Shown: positions 19,597 through 32,200, counted from the stretch's first letter. The stretch is 57,109 nucleotides of DNA from Perkinsus olseni (GCA_013115135.1 JABANP010000336.1:1-57109), one strand, 5' to 3'. Notes: generated by a model from the letters alone, not told the origin. Made by a program: numbers and translations.

Positions 19597-19989
19597 TTAT
19601 CGCTTTGTAACATTTCAGATTGCCGATACTCAGTGTAGCACAGTATCGCTGTCAGACTGACCGTGTCAGGTCGTTGCAGAGTTAACGTACTCGAGTCGAG
19701 TGCGCCGAGTATCCACTTTCCTGGATGTCGCCCGACTGGGAGGAGTCCCGGGCGACCGGTCGCACGGTGCAACTTGCGGTGCAAGGCTTGCACGACGGTG
19801 TACGATGAGCGTTCGAAGAGAGTAAAAACGTCGGTGGCGCGGGTCTGCCAGGTGCCTCCGCCACACGCCTTTGACAAAGCGCTCGGAGGGCCGTGGACGA
19901 AGCTCGGAAGAGCCTGAAATTCTTAACTAGGCTATAGTATACGGATGATCGTATCGTAGGGTGGCACACCGAAGGAAAAATAGATAAAT

Positions 19990-20010
19990 TATTTCCTCCG
20001 GGAGGAAATA
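19990..20010. repeat. Perfect 21-nt palindrome
   Basis: Ten-base arms around a single G. Confidence 0.9.
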
Positions 20011-20252
20011 TGAAATTTGAAAGAAAAACGAAAAGAAAATAAGGGAAAATGAGGGAAAATTAAAAATCTCGCTTGGCCTGCCAAGCGAAATTACACTGTA
20101 CTTTGTACGGCGTACAGTACCTAACATGCTCGTGAGTTCCGAGTCGTAACGACTAGGCGTCAGTGAGTAGAGGAAAAGAGCGGCATGAATGAATAAGAGC
20201 CTCTTATTAAGAGGGGAGGGGGGAAGGTGTGGGGTAATTCCCGTCACTGTTT

Positions 20253-20273
20253 GACGGTCACTGTGTGACCGTC
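20253..20273. repeat. Perfect inverted repeat, 9-bp arms
   Basis: GACGGTCAC and GTGACCGT with C, separated by three bases. One of the minority with a centre longer than one base. Confidence 0.85.
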
Positions 20274-20283
20274 GGGGTAATTC

Positions 20284-20537
20284 CCAAAATCCAAGGGAGA
20301 AGTACAAAATCCAAGGAAGCGTTTTCAGGGATCTGCATTACCTGGGCAATAGTTCGGATTTCTGGTTGACCTGGGTAACAGTTCCGGGATCTGGTTGCCC
20401 TGTCGGGTTTCGGGAGGGGTTTCTGGTTTCCCGTTCCTGCCTTCACCCGCAATCCAGGAGTTTTTTTCTGTTGCTCTTGCTCCCCTGTCGCACGCGCCTC
20501 CTTGGATTTTGTACCTTTCCCTTGGATTTTGTACTTC
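20284..20537. mobile_element. MITE-like element with compound terminal inverted repeats
   Basis: About 250 bases are bounded by inverted arms (20284-20318 and 20499-20537). Each arm carries two copies of an ACAAAATCCAAGG word, so the arms pair over about 35 bases. The interior has GGTTRCC and TCTGGTT direct repeats and no convincing coding frame. The size and terminal structure fit a non-autonomous DNA transposon. I could not see a clear target-site duplication. Confidence 0.5.
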
Positions 20538-21544
20538 ACCCGTGACCGTCGAGCGGGTCTAGCTTCGGACGCGTAGCCAGAGGTTACTCCGAATGAAGAC
20601 GAGGATGCCTTCAAGCTAAGCGGAACCAGATTCCGACTATCAGCTTCCCACTATATTCCTGGAGTTTCTCAGCAGCTTGATGGAGGTTACTCGGTGGGCG
20701 ATCTTAACCACAGTAGAAAGGCCAGGGGAAGCGGCGATCGCTCTTGCTAGAAGTGAGTACCCAATTCGGGTATGAGGCAGATAGACAGCGCCAGTGCCTC
20801 CCGCGAGGATTCATCGAGTGTAGCGGCCGTGGAGTCCCAGAAGATAAGATGGAGGATTGCGCACGCCCCGCGAGTCTGAAACGCTCAAGCACTTGCTTCC
20901 GCAGGAACGACAGAAGTGGCCACTGGTAGTGGCAAAGAGAGCACGGAAAGGCTTTGAAGTTAGCCGAGAAGGACTCTCTACGCACGAAATGACCTTGAAG
21001 GGGGTTCGACGGCGGAACCTTAACTGTCGCCATTGGCCCGTGGCCACTGGCCAGTGGCTACTTCCCTATATCTTGCCACGAATCTCGCGGAGCGCGTGGA
21101 TAGGATACCTTGCTATCTTACCAATACTTGGCATTCCTCAACGCGAACTCGTCGTTGCGCGAAATAGCGCTCTCGTTGATTATCGAGTTGTTCAACAGAG
21201 CTCATGGGCATTGCCGCCAGATCCAGCTGAGGTTGTAGGTATGGAACGCGCTGTATTCAGTTTATCTTGATGTCAAGCATGCAGGATACGAAGAGAGTCG
21301 GGACGGCTGGCTGGATCGCTAGATCCCTCGATCGGCGCTAGATCCCTTTTCAGTGCGGGTTTGCCCGGCAAAGGCCCGCGGTAGGCTCTGACCAGTAGCA
21401 GGAGTATCTTGAAGTTGAATTTGTGTGCTTCGAGGCACATTATTTGACATTGGGCAACAGCGTATCTTGAGGTCGAGCACGTCAGATACCAAAGAAGTCG
21501 GGACAGGTTGTATCAGTTGGCGTCCATTCTCTACTTTTAACCCA
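20538..21544. other. Region upstream of the dynamin-related gene
   Basis: No gene recognised. It holds an even palindrome GCCACTGG-CCAGTGGC at 21043-21058 and GTATCTT words at about 21405 and 21462, the same word that is frequent in the introns downstream. Confidence 0.4.
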
Positions 21545-24500
21545 ATGCCTTCCGCCACAGCTGCCCCTCCAGCTCCTCCTTCCAAGCCTCAATTGAGCCG
21601 CTCTTTCTCTATTATACAGGGCCACAACGAGCAACGCTCGGAGCTATTGGATGTCCTGTCGGATGTCAAGACGAAAGTGCAAGACAGACTGGGCATCGTC
21701 GACTTCCCTCTACCGCAGTTCATTCTCATCGGCAAGCAATCAGTGGGCAAGTGATAATACGGGCGAGTCAGGAGGGGGTCGATTTATGTTTCTTCTCGCG
21801 CGTGCAGAGCTCAGGATTGGCATCAATTTTTTGGATAATTTTACTCCTCAAATTCGCGGTAATTCTCTAATTTTTCCTTTTCGACTTCATGGGTCTCCTA
21901 GTCGTCCGCTCGACGATGTTTACTATCGAAATGTCGCTTGTCTGAATCGTACTCGCGACCTCTCGGTGGAGAATTGAGACTGTTAACCTCCTGGCTGATT
22001 TCATTTTCAACCCTATGCCTCGTCAATCCAGTTACTCCTCCTCACAAAAGTTGCGCTTCTCGGCGTCCGTGAGATTATCCGTTTCGCTAAACTGCTGGAC
22101 ACCGTTTCTTCGACCAATCCGTTAAAAAGTATCTTTGCTACTCGTCATGAATCTTATACCCCATGCTCGGCTTTGTCTGGACGCGTGGAAGATAACATGA
22201 CCGTTTTTGCTATCCTGAATTATATTGCGATCAATATTAGTTTTGTAGTATATCAGTATAGAATCGGTAGGGTTGAGTATCATTGAACGCTAGCTTCTTC
22301 CCTCTTGTAGCCGTCTCTAGTATTGTGAGGCCAGTCGGTAATGATGTGCTCATCTCCAATTGTCGTTATCAGTTTGACTTCATTGCGTGCCTGCCTGTCT
22401 TCGGTACATCTCTTCTTGCCCCCTTCGCGTGTTACCCGTCGCGCATGTTAAGCCCCTCGCCAACTCAGGTCACGCCTTATCGAAGCCCTTGCTGGTGAGC
22501 AGTTTAATTTTGTGAACGGTTCCTTGGGTAGTCGAAGGCCTACTGTCTTGGAGTTCCGTAATGTTCAACAGAATAAGCATTCCCGGTGGTATGTTATGGA
22601 CAAAAAAGTAATAAAAACATTTTGACTGCGATTTTTCTGGATTAAAATTGTCATTCCCGGGAATCGAACTTGGTACCTCGAAGGTGGTTTGCTGTGCAGC
22701 TGCGCCTTTCATCATGAGGGTGGTCCGACTGGGTCGTCGAATAGAGCAACTGTACACGGTCTGTGTGGCATCTCTGCCACGCTGGTCTTGTGGGTGCTGC
22801 TCGTCATAGCAGTCTGCCGTAAAAAAATAGCGGTCGTGGGTATCGAACCTGGGTTGTCTTCAGACTAACAAGTGGCAAGAGCATCCGCTCAGTGAGGTGA
22901 CCAAAATAATCGGAGAAGCGCACGAGTCGCTCGGAGCCAGTGTAACTGACGAACCTGTGTAAGGTTGGGGTGGACTCGGAATTTTAATTTGAATTTTGAC
23001 TGCTTTTATCTGCCCTACTGAGTTGCGGCATCGAGTGGGTTCAGCGGAAGTGCATCGAGGCAGACGGTTCTCGTCGAGGAAGACGAGACGACCAGAAAAA
23101 TATCGTTTTTTGATGGCCTTGGGAAAATAAAATTTCCCTTTTGAAGGTTTCGGCTCGCTGTCGACCTAAACTAGCTCGATCGAAGGGTGCACGGAGGCTG
23201 TCTTCCTGAGGGTTGTTTAGATGGGTTTTGTGGTATCTTGGGCTCGAACCGGGGTTTTATCGGAAATTGTAGTTCATACTGGAGGTGTATATTATACTGA
23301 GCTCGTTTGAGTTCCCTTCAATACGTGGTCCACGCAAAGGCGTGCAGAAACTTGAGAGTATCTTACAATCTATGTAGCGCGTGATGATAAGTGTTAATGG
23401 TATCTTGAGGTCGACCTGAAAGTATCTTCGAGTATCTTACTACATCAGTTACGTCCGTGTTGAGTCGCCATACTGCGTGGATATGCAAATAGTCGATCTC
23501 CCCGGATTCCGTGATTTCGCCTTGGACAAGGAGAAACAGCAACTGGCAGACCAAATCGACAACTTGGTAATTTCGTGGCGCAGTGACGGTGATGTTGTTA
23601 TCGACAGTATCTTTCTTTCTTAGGTGATGAGGTTCATGCAAGATACTCGTAATGTGATGCTGTGCGTTGAGGAGGCCGGCGATGCTGCTAACTTGTCGAC
23701 GCTGTCCAGATGCAAGAGATTGGACCCCGGATTCCAGCGGACGATTCTCATCAGGTTATACAGGGAAGATGCTCTTTTATTGTTTTAGTCAATTTTTCGA
23801 CATAATTTTTCGTGGGGAAATCAGCGCGGCTTTACCGTTTGTGTGGGTTGCTACGGCTCTACGCTGTGTCAAAGTTTCCTTCGATTGCTGACTGGGAGAA
23901 CGCGGCCACAGATGTTTTCGCGCGCCACAAAATTCCACCAGGACATGAGCGAACCTCTAAAATTTGTTCGGAAGGCTGCGTGATGGCAATTGTGATTGGC
24001 CTGAACTTTGTAATCATCATCGCGGCCTCTCATGTGCCGTTGTTTGTTCATGAGAGTGGAAGCGCTGCGTGAGCGCTGTGTGACGGTGATGGGTTGGGAG
24101 GAATCGAAGATGCGTTGCACGATGCATCATCGGCTCGAATGGATTATGCAATGGCAGTGTGCTGTCGCTTATCCGGTCCTTTTCATAGCTAGGAATTTGT
24201 CGGGCTTGAGTGTATGAAGAGCGAGAGAGTGTTGTTTCTTTTTCAGGAACAAGCTGGATAAGTATTATCGTGATCTTACAGCCCAGAATATTAATGATTG
24301 GTTGAATGGCTTCGGTGATCTGCCGGACAATCTTAGTAAGTATCTTTGATCGATTTAAGATTCAGTAATTTTTGATAACTTTTTAGGTAAATTTTGTATG
24401 ACACTGCCGCATTGGAAGGATGGTGAGGAGTGTCCTAAGCCGTTTGCGGAGTTGAGAGAGGACATGAATAAACAGGATCTTGCAGAGCTACGGTGAGAAA

Positions 24501-27500
24501 CGTATCTTTTATTGCTATGAAAGACTAACATCAACCTTATGATATTAGCTCTACGGCTCAACTACGTCTCGGGGGAGAATCGTAGATCTCGTACGGACAG
24601 CTGCGTCACCGCGCCACGAAACTATTGTCCCGGATAGGGAGCGAGATAGATTCCTCAAAGGGACGACTGCCTTTTGTGATAGTATTCTTTCTTCTCCTTT
24701 GGATTGTTTTCTGGGTATCTTAGGTCGAAGGGTGCGAGCGAGGAATTCACCAGTACCATCGGTTTCGATAATTTTACGAAGTACATGGAACGCAGAATTG
24801 AAGTGATGTTTGCGCAGGCTATCGGCCCTGTGCTGAAAAAGGTAGTATCTTCAGATTGAGCGTGCAAGATGCAGAATAGGTCGAGTTTTTTTACGTTCGT
24901 TGTTCGTTTAGTTGAAAGACTTGAAGCAGCAGAATCTAGAAAAGGAGGAGAGCATGAAGGATGAAATTGAAAACACCAACCCGGCTCAGATCGTCTCGAC
25001 GGTGCGAGACGTGGGAATGAGTTTTGCTCACTCCTTGAACCACGTTATGGAAGGGTAATAGGGTCGCGGATTGGGAGCTGTTTGTGGGGGGTTATTGATA
25101 GTTGTTATTGCCATTTGATAGCTGCGGGAGTATCTTTTTGTTTGTATCTTTCTCGAGTATGGCTATGTCATGAGATATCACCCTTGTTGTGCGGAGGTCG
25201 ATGGAAGGTTTCATTTTAAATGAATCATTTACCGTAGTGCAGCATCCGATCTGTTATCTATCTCTTTTATCATACCATCGTTTGTCCGATCTAGAGTTGG
25301 ACGTTGACTCGTCCAGGATGGGCGACTAATGCTGACCCCTCTCAATCCTCGGCGAGATTAGATTAGCTCCGTACCAATATCTGCCGGTTGGTGGACGATC
25401 GTGGGGAGTAGATCGATCGCCTCGAATTTGTTCTGTCGTTTTTATTACTTTTCTGGAGTCCGTTCTTATCAGTTTCGTTCGCTCTGATGCGGGACGATTG
25501 ACCCTCGAGGATGAGTTGAGAGCGTTTGCTGCGTATGAAGAGGTAGTAGGATGGCGAGCAAGGCTATTTTGAGGGTATCTTTGGACCTTGTTTTGTGTGT
25601 GAATCAACCTCGGATGCGCTCAGGGACAAGGCGCTGACTTCATGATGCTTCCAAGCGAAGATTTTGCCTGCTTAGATGACTATATCGATTACTTGAGGAA
25701 CGATATAAAGGTATTTGAGGAAATGCAAGTTGGTCCAAGATTGCAAGATTCCTTCTCGTGGCAGGTGCCAGCTTTTGACGTTGAGATCAATGGTGGTGCG
25801 CAATTCCGAAGACTGATGTACGAAGTTGAAGTGTTTTTGAGATTTTCTGAAATTGGCGTGGAAACGAAAAAGAAGGATGTTATCCAAGCTCGAGGTAGTA
25901 AAGATACGGAAGAGGTTAGAAAGATGCCGTTCTAACTATACACGGGGTTCGAAAGTTCAAACTTGCTAGAGCTGGAGAAGATGCGTAAGGGATAGTAAAT
26001 ATACCAGGCTAACTTGAACTAGGAAAAATTGAAAGATACCAATGCTGACTAGAATTGAGAAAGATACCGGAGAGGTTTGAAAGATTCTATAAGAGCTGCA
26101 ACATTCGGAAACCAGAGCGAAACCAGTGCCGAACTAAAAATGGTTTGGTATATTAGGCGTTGAACATCCCTGCTCGGGTGCGTGTCTTGTTAATCATCAT
26201 TCAGGTGTATCGATGGGGTCGGTAACATGGAGAGATGTCGTTGTGAAATTGTTATGTACTGAAGCATTGATTCCGATGAAATCAAGGATACGATATGCTG
26301 GTGAGGCTATTCTCGTCATTCTTGCAATCTTGCTATTCCTCAACGTACATTATGAGTCGTGATAATCCATAGGCTCGAGTGGGATTTCTATGGTGGAGGT
26401 TAATGCTCACTTGCGATCTTATAATTCCTCAACGCTGTAATTTACTGATGAGTGGTCCTTGAAGTCTCTACGATGAGCATGTCGGGATAGTCATGAATCG
26501 GCATCTTGCAATCTTGCGATTTCTCAACGTATATCATGAGTCGTGAAAAGCCCTAGGCTCAAAACTGTTATTTACTGATGAGTAGTCCTTGAAGTCTCTA
26601 CGATGAGCATGTCGGGATAGTCATGAATCGGCATCTTGCATTCTTGCGATTCCTCAACGATTTCTCTTTCTTTTTCAGCCGAAAGGATCAAGTGGTTCTT
26701 CATTTTCCAGAAGGACGCCGTGATTAATTTCATGTTGAGCATCAAAGGCTCGGCGGACGAGCAAATGTTTTCGTCGCTTTACACGAAGCATGTGAAGTTG
26801 ATGTTGGAAAATGAGATGATAAAGCAGCTGGTGTTCAAGACGTATGATGATGCTTGTGAAAGGCAGCTCGAACAGGTAGGGTTAGCATGGGGGGAAGAGA
26901 GGATTTTTTAGTATAAAAATGACGGCCGATTTTCGTTATATTAAAATTACATTTTAGTATAATCTTTTTTTTAGTAGCAGAGGAATAAGTGTGTTAGAAT
27001 CTTCCGCGTGCGGGATTGCGTATCTTTGCCGCTGTTCAGTTCATGGAGCTCTTCGACAACACTCTGGCGTCGACCTTTTCCAATCCTTGGGTGTTCTTGA
27101 AGCGCGCATCTTCCGGTTTGGATAATCTTGACAACGGCAAAGATGATAATGGGAGTGATGATGACGAGGACTCGAGAAGCAGCAATCAGGGCGGAGATGA
27201 TGAGTCGACTGATGACGGGTTGGATGATATACAGTTACCGACATTTGAAGACACCAAGAAGAGGATTCCGATGGAGATTGAGGTGATGAGGGTTGGTCCG
27301 AGTTAAAAGGCTCACATGAAGGCGACATTCGTTGGTAGCAGCACCATTGGCTTGGGTACTGTGGTAGTAGTGACAATTGGGGTAGAGATCTATCCTTCGG
27401 TGGGTGTTGGGGTTGGGATGGGTCATGCCTTATTGGGCCCGCCTACCTCCCACCCCAACACCTTCTTTTCCGGGCACGTGAAGACCGGTCGAGCTTGATA

Positions 27501-28178
27501 TGGAAGATTTGTGAGGAGGCTGAAAATTCACTAGATTTGGCGCGCACGCTTCCATCAGCCTCGTGCGCGACTGATGTAATTTTGGTTGTTGTTCAGTCCC
27601 GTAGCGGCATAGAGACTATGCTGTCCCACTGGCTGAGCTCGATTCCGATGGAGCCCCAGCAGATCGACGAAGCGGTGGAGAAGGTGCAGATGCTGGTGTT
27701 GAAGACATTCTCCTTTATCCGCTCCCAGATAGCTGATCAGATTGAACTGGTGAGTCGGGGGGTTGGGGATTTTTTTCGGGAATATAGGATTTTGTGGCAA
27801 GGCGGTTTTTTGATGTAGCCTTGTGGTAAATGAGGTTGAAAGATTCTCAATTTGATCGATTGTGACGGTTTCACTTTATGTTAGTTTGCGGAGTCCTTTT
27901 TCAAGTTGCCGATGATGCGACGTCTTGAAGATGATATGAGTAACATTCAGATGACCAATGTGGATACTGAGACCTACAAGGTGAGGGAATCTTTTTTCTC
28001 GTCGGATGCACGGTTCAACCTTTTCTTGGTTTTGTTAAAGGTTCGACGAGAGTATCTTGAGGGTGAGTTTAAGACGATTGAGGACACTCTTGCTTCTCTG
28101 AATGAGTGCATCGACAAGCTGCAAGGATTCGCTCTGAAAGCTCAAGCTAAGATGAGTCGGGTTTCGGGGAGTAAATAG
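21545..28178 (+). CDS. Dynamin-related GTPase, 17 exons, 802 aa
   Basis: I traced the exons by protein continuity and GT-AG borders: 21545-21750, 22469-22607, 22864-22958, 23449-23566, 23624-23754, 24247-24335, 24387-24492, 24724-24841, 24912-25054, 25473-25542, 25624-25894, 26205-26300, 26679-26875, 27040-27282, 27597-27749, 27885-27980, 28041-28178. All phases join, giving 802 codons plus stop. Motifs: P-loop GKQSVGKS (63-70), LGSRRPT switch region, DLPG (163-166) and NKLD (231-234; many dynamins have TKLD). The middle/stalk includes GGAQFRRLMYEVEVFLRFSEI, and the C-terminal part has the helical GED-like LPMMRRLEDDM and EYLEGEFKTIEDTL. There is no PH or Pro-rich domain; in their place is an acidic Asp/Ser/Gly-rich insert in exon 14. 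Such proteins polymerise on membranes and drive fission using GTP; the target organelle is unknown. The start could also be 21425 (40 codons upstream in frame). Confidence 0.9.
22655..22860 (-). other. tRNA T-arm-like sequences in intron 2 of the dynamin-related gene
   Basis: On the minus strand two sequences look like the pol III B box/T loop: AGTTCGATTCCC (about 22665) and GGTTCGATACCC (about 22835, with a run of seven T after it). A third similar word lies in intron 3 at about 23238. The stems pair only partly and I could not complete a tRNA fold, so these are more likely SINE remnants than genes. Confidence 0.3.
23567..23623 (+). repeat. 57-nt intron starting with GTAATTTCGTGGCGC
   Basis: Intron 4 of the dynamin-related gene. 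Its first 21 or so bases match the start of the 54-nt intron at 44280-44333 in the Sfi1-like gene. It ends in a T-rich tract and TTAG. Splicing joins DNL to VMRF in phase 0. Confidence 0.8.
26320..26659 (+). repeat. 130-nt tandem repeat inside intron 12 of the dynamin-related gene
   Basis: About 2.6 copies of a 130-base unit. The best-preserved pair is 26441-26529 and 26571-26659, nearly identical across TTTACTGATGAGT, CTCTACGATGAGCATGTCGG and CATGAATCGGCATCTTGCA. A partial older copy starts at about 26320. It makes this one of the longer introns of the gene. Confidence 0.85.
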
Positions 28179-29277
28179 ATACTTCCAGCGAGGCGCACCA
28201 GCTATATGAAGTAGCTATCTTACCATTACTAGTGAAAAAGGTGTAAAATGCAACGCTTCGCTCCGCCGACAGATGATTCGGTGGTTAAGCGTTGCTGGCG
28301 CATTTCCTTGTAAACTTCACCAGCGGCCGATCAGTGCTGGGAAGCATCGCCGTTCGAAAGTTTCTGTTAAATTGCCTCAGCGGAGCGGAGTTGAGTTGAG
28401 TCATAATTGGGGTATTTTAGGTTGGGGCGGGGAGGATACAGGAGGGCTTGGGTAGAATATATGCTATCCTTCTCTACGTGGACCCTCTGGGTAGAGCGGT
28501 GACACTTCGATTTGTAGCGTCCTCCCGTTACATGCTGCTGGAATATTCTCGTATTTACTGTAAGGGTGTGCATCCCCTCCCGTCACCATTGTCCTGAGGG
28601 CCAAGGACCGAGCCATTCCCAGACCTTCAAAATCTTGAGGCAAATTTAAGGCTTGGCAAGTGAATCGAGGGTTGCCACTGCGACTTCACAGGAGGCGTCA
28701 TCATACGCGATCAGTGACGACCGATGACGTCTTTTGTGGAGACCATCGTTTCGTCTCTTGACGTCGACGAGCCGATGCTGTCTCGAGTGACTTGTTCTAG
28801 AGTTGATGGGTTTGATGGCGCTTTTCGAGACCTGTAAAGTTGAAGGATAACGCTGTGTCAGGTTCATAACCACTTTCCCAGTCGTTGTATAGCCTCATGA
28901 GGAGTTGTGAGTGTACACCGTCTGACGTCAACAGGCTTAGCTGCTGTCCGGAAGGCTCGGATGCGGGGCTCTCGATCGCAGTACACGAGTGAATCGACTA
29001 GCGGGGCTTTCTCTGTAGCCTAATCACTGCACGCTCCATGGCTTTTCGTAGGCTAAGGGTAGGCGGAAGAACGACCGATTAGGTTCTCTCTCGTTCTCTG
29101 AGCTCAGTGGGGGAGTCTAGCGTTCTACGCTCAACTCGCCTCCCATCTTCGTTCTACCATCCCCGTCTGTAGATCTGAGTCGCGGATGCGTAGCTCATTT
29201 TTTCTGAACTAATGATTTCGCGGCGCGCGACATGTCTCGGAATTGGTGGGTTTAATCCGAGGAGGTTTTTGGCGTCC
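28179..29277. other. Intergenic region between dynamin-related and hydroxylase genes
   Basis: No gene recognised. From about 29203 the sequence is shared with 33940 onward, upstream of the decayed hydroxylase copy, so the duplicated segment includes at least 75 bases of the hydroxylase 5' flank. That flank includes a TTTCGCGGCGCGCGAC variant of the intronic motif. Confidence 0.5.
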
Positions 29278-32200
29278 ATGGCATTAAGGAGAGGAGAGGA
29301 GCACAAGAAGGTGTTGACGACCCCAGCAATAGGTGAGCGGACAGCCTCTTCCTAGCGGAGCGGTGTTTTCTTCTCAGGGGTCGCATTCACTCTTCACGAC
29401 AACCCGGGGTCCTTGGTCGAAGCTTTGAATATATTTAGTCGAAGAGGGATTAGTTTATCTCACGTCAGCAACAGGTGGAATATTTGTGGATGGAGTGGTA
29501 TGAATTTGCATGCATGCACGTCGTGGTTAGGTGCTCCCCACTAGAACCGTACAAGGCGATGTTTCATGTACATTTCCGTGGCGGATGGGAGTCAAAGGAG
29601 ACTCGAGACGTCTTGGAAGAGCTGCGGCGCCTCACCTTGGACGGGCAATTGTGAATATCTTTGATGCCGTAGATGGCTAGGACCAACCTCAGGATACGCT
29701 CAGGTTCAAAATTGCAGCACCGGATGTACCTTGGTTCCCTCGCCATATCAGCGACTTGGATCAGTTCTCCAAGTAAGCCGTTCTGGCCCCGCTGTTATCG
29801 GCCAAGATAAGTATCTTGAGGTCGAGGCTGTTCCTCACTGGATTCCCATCGATTCTTCTCAGGAGCACCCTAGATGCAGGAGATCAGCTAGAATCCGACC
29901 ACCCAGGGTTCACAGATCCAGAATATCGCGCGAGGTGAGGATCAGTATCGGAGAAGGGTCAACGCTCTATCAACGTTCTCCGATTGATCATTCCAGCTCC
30001 ACCGAACTGCAGTTGAACCCGTCGGGCTTAGCAAGTCGGTGGAGTGTAGCATCGGCCATGTATGTACTTCTCGGTATTGTTGTTGCTGTTCTGTTTCGGT
30101 TGTTGGCGATGCCAATAATGATGCCACAACACGGATGCCAACTTGGCATCGTTCTTATTGTTGGTATAATACCAATGGTATTGTGACAATACCATTGTCT
30201 GTATGATCACTACCTGCATGTAGCAGGTGAAACCCCTTGGTAATTCACCTTGATTTCAGGCGTGAGGAAATAGCGAAGATCGCGTCAGAGTATCGAGGAG
30301 CTGATGGGCCGGTACCTCAAATTGAGTACACTGAGCAAGAGGTGAGAGTGGCTCCACCTGAAGAGGTGGATCTTCGCCACTCCCGGCTCTTCTCGCGGCC
30401 ATGTCCCCCCGTCTTGTGCGCTTCGAGTTTGCCCTACAGTTCATGCGTATGCTTCTGATGCTCCATCAGATTTCAACCTGGGGTTGTATCTGGGACAAGC
30501 TTACTAAGCTGTACCCGAATCATGCCTGTAAAGAGCATAACGACGCTCTGCAGGAGCTCACGGATGCTGGTAACGCCATCTTTTCCCCCTTAACCCATGT
30601 CACATCGCAATGTCGGTCCTTCGCTGAATTTCGTGGCGCGCGGTAGGTATCTATGGTCCACGGAGAATACCTCAACTGAGCGAGCTGTCGGAGTTCGTCT
30701 CAGCCAGGACGGGGTTCCAATTCCGGCCGGTCACAGGACTACTCAGTGGTCGGGACTTCCTCAACGCTTTGGCGTTCCGGGTAGGGCGAGCCGTTATGGC
30801 TGAGAGAATGTCGAACTGCCGAAGAATCAAGTCTGAGGCTGTTGCGAGCTTGGGGTATTAGTAATATCGTATTACACAATTCTGTTACGTGCGCATGTAC
30901 ATTGTTATACAATTGACTGACGATTCGTCACTCTGAGCGATCGCAATCCTCAACATCCAGTTGCCATCCTTCCATTTCCACTCGTGCTGTCACGCTTTCG
31001 ACGTCCGTCTATCTTATGCGGCTTGGCGGCGGGAGCGGGTCGTTGTATGGATGTCGCCAGTCGATCGTAGGTATTCTTTTCGACGCAGTACATCAGGCAT
31101 CATTCAGCACCAATGTACACTCCCGAGCCGGATGTTATACATGAGTGAGTTGGCGAGGAGAGTCCCACTTTTCGCTGGGTCGTTATCGCAGTCTCGGGTC
31201 AACTGCTGCTTCTTCTTCTCCTTTCTGCGATGGACGGTCTGCCTCAGGCTACTTGGGCATGCACCGATGTTTCTGAATCCTGACTTCGCTGATTTTACAC
31301 AGTATATTGGTTTGGCTAGTCTGGGTGAGTCTCATACGGCATTTTATTCACAGTTGTCACTTTCCTTGGCCATTAAGGCGTCCGACCAGCAAATTGGCCG
31401 CTTTCTGCCCTCATGTTCCTGAGGATACTGGCGTGCGACACGAGCGAGCAGCGTCATGGGCCGAAAAAGGGCTTTACCTCGCCACAATGCGCGTGATGTC
31501 AATTCTACGATCACTAGGAGCAGTGCGTGCAGGACCATCCACCCGGCATGCTAGTGATGGGCGAAAACGCTGTTAACTTTATATTCTGTATATTATATAT
31601 TGTTCATCAGCACCCAAATTCAATCATGGTTCCGTACTACTCTTGAATCCGTAAATGACTTATATTTAGCAGGAAGGAGCAGTAGGGGATATACAAACAA
31701 TTGCTGATAAGGCTAGATTGAGGACACAAGACGATCTATTAACTTACTCTCTTGACATCTCCCACTTCTGCCTTACCCGACCTGTGGAGATGAATTATGT
31801 CAACGACCCTAGCAACAAGAGCAATTCCTCGCAAGATATTCTTTCCAAGCTGCAAGCTGAAGCTTTGCAGAACAGGGAACCTTCTATTGATGGTTCATCG
31901 GGGTCAATCACCACTAAACGACTTCCCGGGTGAATCATTGTTCTTGATTGTACCTTGGCGCGATCAGCCATGAAGCGGGCACCATTAGCTGGGAATCCCA
32001 GCCTGGGTTGACTTGATTGACCGTCGTCTCGTCGCAGCCCGAGGACGAATCGCCTTGAGGGCCTTCAGTTAAGGCAGAAGGCGGGTCTACCTACCGAGCG
32101 AGTGCTCTGAGTTGTGCGTACGAATCCAAGCTAACTGGTAGTTGGTGACTACTGAAGGTTATGAGTTATGAATCTTTCTCTTGAGTTGACGACCAGTTTA

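Larger units (their letters stand above)
19597..20282. other. Intergenic palindrome-rich region
   Basis: No gene recognised. Perfect palindromes occur at 19990-20010 (ATTTCCTCC-G-GGAGGAAAT plus a flanking pair), 20192-20208 (AATAAGAG-C-CTCTTATT) and 20253-20273 (GACGGTCAC-TGT-GTGACCGTC). Shorter ones are around 19690, 19795 and 20070. Confidence 0.6.

Noticed and set aside
20258..20614. 118-aa minus-strand open frame as a gene
   Set aside because: It spans the MITE-like element and its inverted arms, is low in complexity, and matches no family I know.
24548..24700. Additional dynamin exon in the open frame after 24548
   Set aside because: Direct joining of 24492 to 24724 gives a continuous conserved protein (QDLAELR to SKGASEEF), and the stretch contains the reversed intron motif.
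26575..26600. CTGATGAG followed by GAAG resembles a hammerhead ribozyme core, and it is in a tandem repeat
   Set aside because: The second core element is not CGAAA, the required stem II pairing is poor, and no stem III with a cleavage-site NUH was found.
30961..31422. 153-aa open frame as a separate gene
   Set aside because: It reads across exons 9-10 of the hydroxylase and the intron between them; only part of it is in the coding frame.
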